Positions 38,766 to 51,100 of a stretch of 64,000 bases of DNA are shown piece by piece. A program made the position numbers and the translations under genes. The number at the start of each line of letters is the position of its first letter. Within the stretch, counting starts at the first letter, position 1. The stretch lies in the NCBI GenBank assembly GCA_964247055.1, contig OZ176059.1:1612001-1676000 (forward strand), written 5' to 3'. The DNA comes from Paragordius varius (taxonomy: Eukaryota > Nematomorpha). Under the pieces are notes generated by a model. It saw only the letters and a list, made by a program, of their open reading frames with translations. It did no database searches and had not been told where the DNA came from.

Positions 38766-41163
38766 CAGTGTGCAGGAAATTTACTCAAGATATCATACCT
38801 AGCTTAATATAACCCTTGTGACATATACATCTCAAAAATATAAGGATAAAACAAATTATCAATGTAGAAATTTTTTTTTTCACTTTTTCCATATATGGAT
38901 ATATTCGGAAAAAATCAATTTATTTGCATAATACTTGATCAAAAATTATAAAATTTATATATAATATAAATAATATTAAATAAATATTATTTGCAAATTT
39001 TGGCTCAATATAAATGGATAGATTTAATGTAAACGTCAATTAATTAAATCCAACTAAATTTAGCCCTTTATATTAGTAACATAAAAAATACTTGATGAAA
39101 ATCAATATAATATGCGCCAAAATTTAAGTTTAACTTTATATGTTAATATAAATATTACTTATATATAATAAAAATTGGATTTTAACTAAGTTAAAAATTT
39201 TTGAAATTTTTTATTTTACTAAAATGAAATAAAAAATTTTTATTATCAACTGTAATATAATCATGTCTAGTGTTTATAAATATAACCATATGAATTTTTT
39301 TACCTGGATTTTTGAATTGTAGATGATATTGACTGTTGTTTTACCCTGATAAGATGGTAATTATAATAATTATAGATAAATGTGGAATTTAGATTACCAA
39401 GATAACATTGAAAAACGAATGTAATCCATTGTGAAAATCATATTTTAAAGACAAACTTGCTAATCACAAGCAAACATCCACCAGAAAATTATATTTTGAT
39501 ACATTATGTTCATTGTGTAATAAATCTAATACATATAATATATTTAATTTTCTGAATCTAAAATTGTTTACTTGTTTTTGGACGAATGTGCGCAAGGTCG
39601 CCAAAAATAAAACTCCTTTAAAGATTTCTATTTTTTGTTTTAATGTTGAGTTCTGCCAAAGAATTGGTTTCTCTTAGATTACCCATTCTAATGTAAATAA
39701 AACTCCTCCATAGATAGCTATTTTTTATGTTGAGTTATGCCAGTATTCAGGCACACAATTATTTTAGGTTCATTCTTCAAATTAGAAATGTAAAATTTAA
39801 AAAAAATTTCAGAATACGGCCAGTTTTTTCTTGAATTATTTTTTAAAAAACGGTTTATGGTAAAAGAAAGTGTTAACGAAGTGTACATCAGTTCCAAAAC
39901 TTCGGCTCTAAAAGCATATTTATGGCCCTGGAATATCAATTAAATTTTATGTTATACTTATTTTTAATATAAATGTCTGCAAGTTTTTATAGTTATAGTA
40001 TGTTGCACGGTTCATGAGACAAGATTTTGCAGCCCTTTTAATTTTTTTGTTGAGTACCATTTCTTTAAATTCTTATATTTAAATCTATTAAAAGGTGTTG
40101 ATAATCATTTTATAAACTATTTTAATCGGGTATTTTATATTAATATTTTGGCAAAAAAGACTTTCTCAATATCAAGAACTTTTTCAACGAGTTGAATTTC
40201 ATATATAAGTAAGATAGGTTGTTTCGATGGCTTAAGAAGCGCATGATCTAAGAGAAACCAATTCTTTGGCAGAATTCAACATTAAAACTAAAAATAGAAA
40301 TCTTTGGAGGAGTTTTATTTTAGGTGACCTTGCGCACATTCGTCCAAAAACAAGCAAACAATTTTAGATTAAAAAAAATTAAATATATTATATTAGATTT
40401 ATTACACAATGAAAATAATGTATCAAAATATAATTTTCTGGTGGATGTTTGCTTGTGATTAGCAAGTTTGTTTTTAAAATATGATTTTCACAATGGATTA
40501 CATTGGTTTTTCAATGTTATCTTGGTAATCTAAATTCCACATTTATCTATAATTATTATAAAATATACCATCATATCAGGGTAAAACAACAGTCAATATC
40601 ATCTACAATTCAAAAATCCAGGTAAAAAAATTCATATGGTTATATTTATAATCACCAGACATGATTATATTACAGATGATATTAAAAAAATTTAATTTTA
40701 TTTTAGTAAAATAAAAAATTTTAAAAATTTTTAACTTAGTCAAAATCCAATTTTTATTATATATAAGTAATATTTATATTAACATATAAAGTTAAACTTA
40801 AATTTTGGCGCATATTATATTGATTTTCATCAAGTATTTTTATGTTACTAATATGAAGGGCTAAATTTAGTTGGATTTAATTAATTGACGTTTATATTAA
40901 ATCTATCCATTCATATTGAGCCAAAATTTGCAAATAATATTTATTTAATATTATTTATATTATATATAAATTTTATAATTTTTCATCAAGTATTATGCAA
41001 ATAAATTGATTTTTTCCGAATATATCCATATATGGAAAAAGTGAAAAAAAAGTTTTCTACATTGATAATTTTTTTTATCCTTATATTTTTATCTATGTCA
41101 CAACGGCCATATTAATAATATGATATCCTGAGAAAAAAATACCCCCAATTTTGCACACTGTGC
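38766..41163. mobile_element. foldback element with ~1.1 kb inverted arms around a unique loop
   Basis: The left end is ACACAGTGTGCAGG and the right end GCACACTGTGCAATG. Arms 38,766-39,680 and 40,250-41,163 pair with few differences; examples are TTTGGCTCAATATAAATGG against CCATTCATATTGAGCC, and GTTCTGCCAAAGAATTGG against CCAATTCTTTGGCAGAATTC. The loop (about 39,700-40,240) holds a minus-strand frame at 39,939-39,718 opening after TTCCAG with GHKYAFRAEVLELM. That frame vaguely recalls the first helix of Hsp90 proteins, too weak to name. No transposase is visible. Confidence 0.7.
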
Positions 41164-41840
41164 AATGGGCAAATCGATGTATATTATGGTTAAATATAAT
41201 AATAAGCTTTTAGATAACATACTAATAAAATCAATAACTTTATCGTATTTTGGAGCTGCCCGAATTTTGGATTCTAGAAGTCACATTGTAAAAATGGCTT
41301 CGTTATATACCACTGTGTCCACAAAAGTTTTAAAATAGATATATTCAGATAGAAAATATATTGGGATTTCATGGTGCTTTAAAAGTTGGCCCTTTCGAGT
41401 ACGAAAGTTATGTACACTCTAAGTGCTGTTAGATGGCAAATTTAAGGCATTTTTAAAATTTTTTTCGTCAAAGATTCCTTCCCAAAAACTAAACTCAATC
41501 ATATATCTATAAAAAGCAAAACAATATTTTTAGCCGATTATTTTTAGATGTGGCCAAGTTCCAAATTTTTTCTCTCAAAATGGGCTGGTTTTTTTAAAAA
41601 AAGAAGCGCTAGGATGCCGGATTACGCGATAATAATTTTTAAAATATGCTAGATATTAATATCCACTTCAAATATTTGTTAAATATGCATTTAAATTTTA
41701 CTTTTAATAACATTTTTTTAAACCGTACTTCATAGTAGTTGAATGCATGTTGGAAACTGTATGAAAACGCTTTAAGATATCACAAAAACATCTATGTAAT
41801 GATTCTGAAAATTTCTATAACCTTTTTTGAATAAACTTGA

Positions 41841-42535
41841 TATACCATTTGCACTTCAAGAGTGTCCTTGAACACTTCAAGTTGGTCCTTGAACAATTCA
41901 AGTTGGTCCTTGAACAATTCAAGTTGGTCCAACAATTCAAGTTGGTCCTACAGTTCAAGTTGGTCCTTGAACATTTCAAGTTGGTCTTTAAAATTTATAA
42001 ATTTTTATTTAACCATATTTTTGCATTTATTTTTTTATTTTATTATTTATTAACCTAATTTTCTTTATTTGTTATATATTTATTCCTTTAAATATAAATT
42101 TTAACTATTTTTTTTTCAATTGTACAAAACTAATGACTTTTAAATTTTTTAATGAAAAATTTTAATTAATAACACAAAAACTTATATATTTTTTCATTTC
42201 GTGTTAAAATCTTATAAATATCCAAAATTATTTTAAAAAATTAATAAAGATATACTGTTTCTCAAAGATTAAAAGTTGATATCGATTTTAAATTTATGTT
42301 AAATAAAGAAAATAGGTTAAAATCAATAAAATAGATGTATTTTTGGTTAATAATAGTTAAAAACTAAACAAAAAATTCAAAGAACCAACTTGGTGTTTAA
42401 GGACCAACTTGAAATGTTCAAGGACAAACTTGAATTGTTCAAGGACCAATTTGAATTGTTCAAGGACCAGCTTGAACTGTTCAAGGACCAACTTGAAGTG
42501 TTCAAGGACACTCTTGCAGTGCAAATGGTATATTA
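41841..42535. repeat. MITE family B (GTTGGTCC repeat-ended), copy 1, nested
   Basis: Ends are ATACCATTTGCACTTCAAG and CTTGCAGTGCAAATGGTAT. The left arm carries about seven tandem units of the type CAAGTTGGTCCTTGAACAAT, the right arm about five of the inverse. Core about 380 bp, AT-rich. The overlapping Leu/Gln and Ser/Trp repeat frames are by-products of the 20-21 bp unit and not genes. Confidence 0.85.
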
Positions 42536-42654
42536 TATTTATAATATAAATTGGGTTTTTAAAATTCGGTATTTGAAAGTAAAATTTTAAATTAAAATTT
42601 TGATACAAATGTTGAGCATTTACAAATTATATAGAAAAAGTGTTCTTAAAATAT

Positions 42655-43232
42655 AGCATTTGTCTTTCAAGAGTTTCTTTAAACGCTTCAAGATGGGCCT
42701 TGTAGACTTCAAGGCCCTGAACATTTCAAGTAGGTCCTAAACACTTGAAGTTGGTCCTTAAACACCTGAAGATGGTCCTTAAAACGTTTAAATTTGGATT
42801 TAACCATAATTTTTGCAAGTATTTTTTATTTTAAACTAATTTCCCTTATTTATTTATTTATTCATTTTAAAATAAAATTTTTATTAAAGATTACTTTTTG
42901 TTTCAAAATAATTTTTTTTCCAATACAAATAAATTATTAACTTTTAGATGTTTTCACTGAAAAATTGTAAATAATAATCCAAAAAACTTATATATTTTTT
43001 AATTAAATGTAATAATCTTATAAAGATCCAAAATAATTTTAAGCAATTAATAAAGATATACGGTTTCTCAATGATTAAAAGTTGATATTAATTTAATTTA
43101 TGTTAAATAATATAAAATAGGTTAAAAACGATAAAATAGAAGTAATATTTATTGATTATAGGAAAACAAAATAAAAAAGTCAAAGGACCAACTTGAAGTG
43201 TTAAGGGAGGACATTCTTTAAGTGCAAATGTA
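42655..43232. repeat. MITE family B, copy 2, nested
   Basis: The left arm has about five diverged units (CTTCAAGATGGGCC, AAGTTGGTCC and similar); the right arm is reduced to one or two, ending AAGTGCAAATGTAT. The core matches copy 1. It is more decayed than copy 1. Confidence 0.75.
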
Positions 43233-44009
43233 TCTAAAATGGTTTTACCGTTTCCGTCATGTCTAAAAATAGTATAGAGTACGCTTTAAACATTTGCTAA
43301 AAATCAAATTATTATAAAATGTAGGCATTTTTTATAAATATTTTTTATGATATCAAAATTTAGCACATATTTAAAATTTTTATCGCTCAATGCTATTTTG
43401 CGTTTATTTTAGAGAATTAACCCATCTCAGAAGACCAAAAATTATGACTTTTGGACACATCTAAATATTAAAATTATTTAAAAATATTATTTAGCTTTTT
43501 ATAGGTAATTTATGAAATTAAGATTAATTATCGGTGAGACGTCACAGCGAAGTGTTACAGGGCCAGCTATTTTATGATATAATTGTTTGAAAGTAAGCAT
43601 TTAGCTGACACCAAAAAAAATTATTACAAAAAATGCGCTCAAATTTTTTCATTTTAGCACTTATCACAAAAGTTTTTTAACTTTCTTTAATCGTAAGTCA
43701 AAACCAAAGCCCCATGATGATCTTGTAATCTATAATAGATATATATTATAAGCGTCTATCTTACCCCCCGATTTTAAACGCAGTGCGTAGGAGAACAAGG
43801 TTTGTTAATTAAATTTTAATCAAAATAACATCTAATGTAGTTAATTTGAAAGATTGAGATCTGGAATAAAAAACTACTCTAATATGCCATAGTAGGCAAG
43901 ACAGTGAAAAGGTCACTCATCGAACCACCGTTTATATGCCTCAAAATAGTATGAAACATGAATCAACACAATATACAAATAAAGTTTTTATATAACATAC
44001 CTATTTCCG

Positions 44010-44800
44010 AGTAAAAGTTTTTTATGTTAAAATTTTTAAATAATCGCAGGGCATTTTTGTGTTTATTATATAGGAGAGTTTTTAAAAATAATGTTAAACA
44101 GACATTCAGACATGATACCTGGAACATTCAAAATAGTTTTGGAACAGAAACAAAAGATAGATTAGACAATGAATGTAGTTCCGAACAATTATGGGGGATA
44201 AAAAATGTTATTAATGAAGTGGCAAAAGAAAAGGTGCAAAGAATAAAGAGGAAAGATAATAAATGGATGTCAGAAAAGAGTTTATAGATAGCAGAAAAGC
44301 GGAGAGAAGCAAAATCAGAAGGGGATAATAAAATGATTAAAATATATAATAAAGAATTTGAACGACAAACAAGGAAGGATTATATTTTTTAATAAACAAT
44401 GCCTGGAAGTGGAAATAAATAACAAAAAAGGATTAATGCAACCAATGTTCCAGAAACAGAAGCAAATGACTCACAAATCCTATATATCCTCCCAAAAGAT
44501 AAAATAAAGAATGACACCAGATTGTGCAAACAAACAGAAGTACGAATAGAGGGAGTACACCCAAATCTCTATCAGGCCCCTCAAGCAAAACTGTTGCAAT
44601 TTAAAGCCAGATATACTAAGAGAGGAGGTTGAATTAGCCTTAAAACAACTCCTAACAACAAAGCGATAGGATTAGACAATACCCCAATAGAGTTTATAAA
44701 AGCTATTTCTATAGAAACGTTACACAAGTTATGCCAAAAGGTGTGGGAAACATGTGGGTGGCCAAACGACTGGTATCATCTGTATATCTCCCAATATACA
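44010..44800 (+). mobile_element. non-LTR retrotransposon (LINE) fragment
   Basis: It covers the stretch between endonuclease and reverse transcriptase plus the start of the RT domain. The first frame (44,024-44,284) has RHDTWNIQN, EQLWGIKNVINEVAKEK and KWMSEKSL, and stops at a TAG; the same frame resumes with AEKRREAKSEGDNKM. Around 44,600-44,780 the RT entry region appears in two frames: ILREEVELALKQL, then a one-base shift to NNKAIGLDNTPIEFIKA and KVWETCGWPNDW. Both ends are missing, so it is a dead 5'- and 3'-truncated copy. The order REEV...ALK.L...KA.G.D..P.E.IKA is typical of LINE ORF2; I do not assign a clade. Confidence 0.75.
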
Positions 44801-45789
44801 CCAATTTAAATTGATATGTTTAGAATATGTACACATGTTATTATACATTTTCTATATTTAAATTCTATATGTAACAAATTTACACCCTAACATATTTTTT
44901 ATATATTTTTGCTTTTTATAAAATAAGAATAGGGCTATTTATGGACCCTAATTCAATAAATAACATAAAAATACTCAGTGTCAAAGCATTCATAAAATTA
45001 TTTATAAAAATCTTTTTCCGCCATTTAAATTTAATAAAAAATTTCCTGATATCCTTTTATTTTAAAATATGTATTTTATAAAAAATATTTTGTCACACTT
45101 GCATATAATAAAAATTCTTAACGCGCGACAGGACTCTTTTGCGTTTTTTAACAAATCCAGCCGCTTACAGCGTGGTTAAAATTTGGGTTTCGGAATTAGC
45201 ATATAAAAATTAACACTTGATTAGGCTAGTTTTTCTATATTAGTGTAGTGGGATATCAAATAAATTAGATAAAATAAAAAATTATCTTTAGCCTTTTGGG
45301 CGCAGTAATATTTATATTTGAAGTCCATATTTTTTCAATATTTTTATTTAATCGCCAAAACTATAAAATTTTATAATTCAAAAAAGCTTTTAATTAAAAA
45401 TTGACAACTAAGTGTTTTCAAAATTAGCTATATATGCCTAAAAAATGTACTAAAGTTTATTAATTTATTTTTCTTCAAATTTATCCATAAAATAATAATT
45501 AGAGTGGTAACATTACATTTGATATTTAAAAAATATTTTATTTTAAACAGGCTTGTGATCGTCATATACATTAATTTGTATCGAAAGACATGTAAACATG
45601 ATTTGTTAATAAAAAGTAAAAAATATACGTTTTTAGGTGTTTGATAGTAATGTAAAAATAAATTATGGATGGTTGTTATATTCCGAACTTAAATATTATA
45701 ATATCTAGCCTTTTTAGCTATTTATTGATAGTATGACCCTTGAAAAATATTTTTTGGCCCTTTTGATAAGAACTACTAGCTTAAAGTTT
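44801..45789. other. spacer
   Basis: AT-rich, no convincing frame or repeat seen. Confidence 0.3.
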
Positions 45790-45967
45790 CTCTTTTTAAT
45801 TTTGTTAAAGGGTAAAGAGGGCTGGTGAAAGCTTTAACACTCACCTACCCGATTAGGGCTAATTGTCAGTTATGATGGGAAAATTGTATATCGGGTTTTC
45901 AATTTGGCATTTCACACGCATAAAGCGTAAGAGTCAGGCATCCTACCTATTATACCATAAGACCTCC
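45790..45967 (-). repeat. tRNA-derived SINE, copy 2
   Basis: Read on the minus strand the head is GGAGGTCTTATGGTATAATA, with A-box TGGTATAATAGG, loop CTCTTAC and B-box-like AAATTGAAAACCC. The body AATTTTCCCATCATAACTG matches copy 1 at 16.5 kb. It is more diverged than copy 1 in the tail. Confidence 0.65.
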
Positions 45968-47271
45968 AAATAATACCTCAAGGAAAGAAAAACTTATTTT
46001 TGCAACTCAATAAAATACTCATACCAATCCCATTGTTTTAAATAGTGTTTATATCATTTAAATGACGAATATATCGAATTCAATATAGTTTTATTTAACA
46101 TTAATTAATTAATTTTATACTAATTGTTGTAATTACATCATGTGGTAAATTTTCAATTTAAGATTTTTATGAGTGATCACGATCATTAATTTATGAATTC
46201 ACTATTAACCAATCAGAGCCATCCCTAATGTTATAGTTCAACTATCAAAACAAGAATAAATATGACCACTTCTTTATGAATTTTTAAAATATAAAACTAT
46301 CATTGTTGCAACCACATATTTGTCACTTACAAATCATTAATAAAATAAATTTGCCTAAAAATATATCTAACTCCTTGGTTAAAATATCTGTTTATACTAT
46401 TTTTTGATAATTAATAGAATGATTGCTATTTAAACATTCCTTAACTACATTTCGAATGCTTCTTATTCTATCATGATTATTAAAACTTAAAGACATACCA
46501 TAGCAAAAAATAAGTAATATTATAAATTCTTTTCAAAAACCAGAGGTAACGGTATGCTAGAAAACGTCAATGGGCGCCAGGCAATTAAACATATTCATCT
46601 TTTAAATTTTGGGAAGCCTTTAATTTAGTTGTGGAAGGAGGGGATGCGAGCGGTGAGTTTTAGGGTTTCAACACAGGCTAAATTTGGCTAAATTGCCACT
46701 ACAAGAATAATTAATAGGAAAGTTTTAGTTTAAATTGGTCCATATAATTTAATGGATATATTTTTAATCGATTAAAATTACATAAAATATGTGTTGTTCT
46801 TGAAATATATATATACCAATTTTTTGGGTATGTATATTAAATTTAATTATGAATATATTTGAAGTTTTTACGCGCCGAGTTACATTTTTAACGTTAAGAG
46901 TTATTTTATATAATTGCTAGTTAAACAAATTTGTTTAATATTTTATGTATATATTCCATAAAACATGGTGAAGATAGTAGCTATGGTTAAATTTCATAAA
47001 ATTTTGAATAAGTTACATTTGTTATATTTAAGTGTACACCGGCTGGGTGTTTTGTTAAAGTTTATGAAATATGAATAATATGTTTGAAATAAAAATTATA
47101 AATTTAACCCTACATTTTTATGTATTTTTTGTTATATAAAATTGGTGTTATTCAAATTATATGTTGCTCATCAACGCATATATATAAATATATAGGGTTC
47201 AACTTCGCATTAAAATAATTTTGTTCCTATACAATTGTCAGCTTAATAATTCTATCCCTTCCCAGGATAAT
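45968..47271. other. intergenic region upstream of the Gly/Tyr-rich peptide gene
   Basis: No frame or repeat recognised. It should hold the promoter of the 47.27 kb gene. A slightly less AT-rich patch lies at about 46,550-46,690. Confidence 0.35.
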
Positions 47272-47791
47272 ATGAAAACAAAAGCTTGTCTCTTAACTAT
47301 CCTTTTTTCCATTTTAGCTGTAAGATAATTTTTGCAATACTGATTTTATCAAAAAACAGACAAAACGTAAAAATATAACCACAAATATTTTTTTGTAAAA
47401 AACTGCTGTACTTTTTTACGCTTTTATATATTTTACAATTGTAATTAAATATTTATATAGCAAAAATTAAGGTTTGATCAAACTTGGTTGCTTTTTTGAC
47501 GAAAAAAATCTTTCACTTTATAATTTTATGTTTTAAACTGCAATTTTTAGTGTAACACACGTAAATATTTACACCTTAACATACCAAATTTTTTATATGT
47601 TATAATAGGTTTTAACGCTAAATTCATATCTCCAAAACTCTAAAGAAACGGTGAATGCCCAATTTATAGATCCTACATTAGCCTTGTATGGCGGTTTATA
47701 CGGATATGGGTTGGGTTATGGCCTAGGATATGGAATTCCTTATGCCCCATTTTATGGTCTTTATGGATATGGCTATCCATTTTATGGTTGA
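47272..47791 (+). CDS. secreted Gly/Tyr-rich small peptide
   Basis: A 76-residue precursor from two exons. Exon 1 (47272-47319) is MKTKACLLTILFSILA, a clean signal-peptide core, ending at a strong GTAAGA donor. Exon 2 (47609-47791) joins in phase 0 after TATAATAG. Following a short polar stretch (SYLQNSKETVNAQF) it encodes a tail of GYG, GLYGYG and PFYG repeats up to TGA, with no cysteines. A poly(A) signal AATAAA lies at 47847-47852. The 289-nt intron carries family D MITE debris. Such GY-rich secreted peptides occur as antimicrobial, cuticle or eggshell/adhesive components in invertebrates; which applies here cannot be told. It converges on the M13 gene, whose stop codon is about 365 bases away. 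Confidence 0.75.
47340..47480. repeat. MITE family D debris in the GY-peptide intron
   Basis: The left arm ACAGACAAAACGTAAAAATA and the ACAAATATTTTTTTG block are present, then CTGTACTTTTTTACGC. The right part is lost or rearranged. Confidence 0.5.
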
Positions 47792-48155
47792 CGTGCAATT
47801 GCAAATTTTGAATGAGAGTTTTACCTGCTTAATTTTTAATTTTTTAAATAAATGTGTTTGCGCGTACACACATGATTTTTTTTACTTGTCTATGGATAGA
47901 TATTTTAGATGCTTTAAAATGCTTTACTCTATCATATAACAACATGAGTTTTGTCAGAGAAAGTAGTTCAAACGGTAATCGAAAATATTATTTTGTACCC
48001 ATTTATTTTATATAATGCAGTAGGATTATTGTGCAAAATTTTATTAAAAAAATGTATATAGTAAAAAATTACCAAATGATTGTCGATAAATGCAAATCAC
48101 TAACAGCAAAAGTATGGAAAAAAAAGTTTGATCATAAAAGTAAAAGCTCAATAAT

Positions 48156-51100
48156 TTATAAATTGCCATATGGTGTTGAATCTTCATCATCAATATTATC
48201 TGTAGTTTTTGCCTTTGAGGTCCGAACTGAAGTGCTTATGTTTCTACAATTTTTTCCAGCTACACCGGATCCTATTGGGCCATGAGGCTCTGAAGGCGCA
48301 TCTGACATATAAACTGGTGGGGGCTGTGGTTTGAATATTGCTACAGGTTTTTGTGCAACTGGTTTTTGTATTGAAGGTTGTTGTACTATTCCTGTTCTTT
48401 GTGCAATAATTTTTTCTGCATTAGATCTTTGTAAAACTGCAGTGTCTTGAGTTTGAGGTGTGGATCTGGTAGGTTTTTTATTTGATGTGCGATTACATTT
48501 GAACGTTTTTCTATTGTACGCATTGAGTTTGGCTGCGGCGTTGTATCTAGATAGATGATGGACGTGTGTAAATGTTGCAGTAAAAAATCAAAAATATACG
48601 GACAAAACGTAAAAGTTTTTTTTTACAGAAAGCCAACCACACTTTATAAAAACCTTGATATGTTTTACTCGATAATAATTTAAAAAGATATTGAGAGTTT
48701 TGCAACGACCCATAAAAGATAAAATCAATAATTGGGGTTCTAAAAATATGGTTGTCTTTTAAATTTGTTTAATATTTACGTTGTCTGTATGATTTTAATT
48801 TTTACTGTATACATGCTTTAGTCTTATCAAGCGCTATAAACAAAAATTGTGAGATAGGGATTAATTTTTATGTTTAAAAACTGAAATTTAAAAATTGTAG
48901 GGTCATCGATATATATAGGGCTAGACAGCTTGATTGACCGCTTTTACGATGTTTATTATATTAAATTGTTGAAATACTTAATCTTGTTAACTTTTAATTT
49001 GCTGTATCAAAGTTTTAAAAATGATTCGATTTGTGTCTATTTTGTAACTTTTACGCTTTACATATGATTAATATGGTATAGCTAATTTATGATTGTTAAC
49101 ACAAATAAAATTGATTTAATGGTAATTGATAGTGTCAAACTAAATTATTTTTTAAGAAATTATATATCACACTAGCCAATTTAAAAAAATATTGAAAGGA
49201 ATATACAATAGCTATGAAAGTTATCAGGTATACGATTAAATGACACAGAAATTAATTTTATGTAATAAAAGAAACTAATTTTAACACAATTAATGAAAAT
49301 ATAAATACATTCGATAGTGATGATATTGGGAGTCGGGATCAGGAATTGAATGGCACCAAATCTAAAAATGATAAAATATTACAAAGATTTTAAATCAATT
49401 AAATATTGTTACAACAAAACCCTTCCTAATTACAGTATGCATTTTAATGGTTGCTTATTTCTATATTAGGGCAATTTGCAACAAAGGAATATATGGAAAA
49501 AGGAAGAAAATATTTGTTTATTAACATTTTGTTGTTTTTTCCATATACTACTGTATTGCGAATTCCCTTTTATTGTGTGAAATAAGCAGCCATTAAAATG
49601 CATACTCTAAATATGTCTAAAGTTCACTTATCATTCATTCATAAGAAATGCGCAAAGATTATTTTAGAATTAATGTATCCAATCTGCGCACTCACTAAGC
49701 CAAAACACAACTCTATGCTTCTTATTGATATTTCCAGCTATTAAAGCTGCTTTTCATCTAATTTCCCTTATTTTAAGGGAGGATAGTCTATAAAAATAAG
49801 GTCGCTGATTTTATAAGTTGAAATCCTTTAATAAATTAAAATGACACTTATTCTTCCCACCTTATATTTCCCATATAATTCTTTTTCATTCTTTACAATT
49901 TTAAAAAAACTTACCTCCATTTAATAATATGTAAATCAAAAATAAATATAAATTACGGATAGCTAGGTTAAAGTAGTGGATTAAAGTATTCCCAAACTGT
50001 GTCAGTTTATAATAACTGAAACCAAACCACTAATATCTCTTATCCTTTCATTAATGCTAAAAGCCAAAATTTTTAAAAGATTTAAAAATCATTCTTTTTT
50101 GGTCAATCTTCATTTCAAAGCTACGGTTATTTGTTTAGCCGGTCATTCAAACTCTATTAGTCGATATGTAAATTTCAAAAGTAAATTTTAATGCGTGAAT
50201 AATATTACCGAATGTTTACACAGGTAATTTATATCAAGTAACGAACAACATCATTTTTAATATTTTAAAATTTGTTTGATATGGAAAAAAACCACAGTTG
50301 ATAATATTCAGGAAGAGAAAGATAATTTAAATAAATTTGATTGAAATATATATTTTATTTAAAATATTTTGATTGTGTTATCTATAATAAAACCAAAAGA
50401 TTAGGCAATTTTATTTTTTTAACGTTAACTTTAAGTACGTACGTGAGCATTAGATATATGAACTAGTTGTTTTTTGGTAAAATTTTTCAAATTTCCAGTC
50501 TTGTAAGGTTGTGCGTCGCCATCTCTTGGATAAAAGTGTTGGAAAGTCTAAAATAAATAAATAAACAAACAAACACATTATTAAAAAATAATAGTACAAA
50601 TAATTACTTCCTTAAAATAGTCTACTACCGTACAACAGTTTAATATTTATCTTAATAAAGTATAATATGTTTTGGAGGCTTTTTTAATATCATAATGAAA
50701 ACGAAAAATATCATACAAAGCTACTGACATGTAAATTAATTATCCCTTTAACCATATTTAGTATACAGACTGAGCCTCTATAACTGTGTTTTACACCCCA
50801 AAATTTTTATTTAAAATTTTTAATACGTACAAACAAACCCTAATATTTGGTAAATTCAATATGGAAACGTAAAATTTTTTGTAATTTGTGGAGACGAGTT
50901 CTAATTATTAATATATTTTGTATCAATAATTATACCTTATCAATCACTGAAATGGTTAAAAAGGCAGGCATAAGATATGGATATTGACGGACTAATGCAT
51001 ATTTGTTCTATAATATATATATATATATATATAATTTTCATCAAATTTTTAATTTATATTATTATGATTATTGATTTAGAGCCCTAAACGTGGATGTTAT

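Larger units (their letters stand above)
41380..43790. mobile_element. foldback element, copy 2 of the 11.0 kb family, with nested MITEs
   Basis: The left arm (41,460-41,830) and right arm (43,240-43,720) are mutually inverted and match the 11.6-12.95 kb element. Shared marks are AAAAGCAAAACAATATTTTTA and the right end CCCCCGATTTTAAACGCAGT. Two family B MITEs have expanded the centre. No transposase seen. Confidence 0.65.

Noticed and set aside
41837-42608. Leu/Gln- and Ser/Trp-repeat frames on both strands, looking like a repeat protein
   Set aside because: The frames arise from tandem 20-21 bp units in the arms of a family B MITE, open in several frames at once and mirrored on the other strand.
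48031-48285. 84-codon plus-strand frame
   Set aside because: It is the antisense shadow of the last M13 exon.
49280-49391. Plus-strand stretch with NTFDSDDIGSRDQELNGTK inside an M13 intron
   Set aside because: It looks coding in composition and ends at a stop, but no start, splice partner or domain was found.
49660-49770. Minus-strand piece (ISIRSIELCFGL before GTGAGT) as the missing M13 exon before the last one
   Set aside because: A good donor, but the length is in the wrong phase and the sequence does not match the family between its NAH and RYN blocks.
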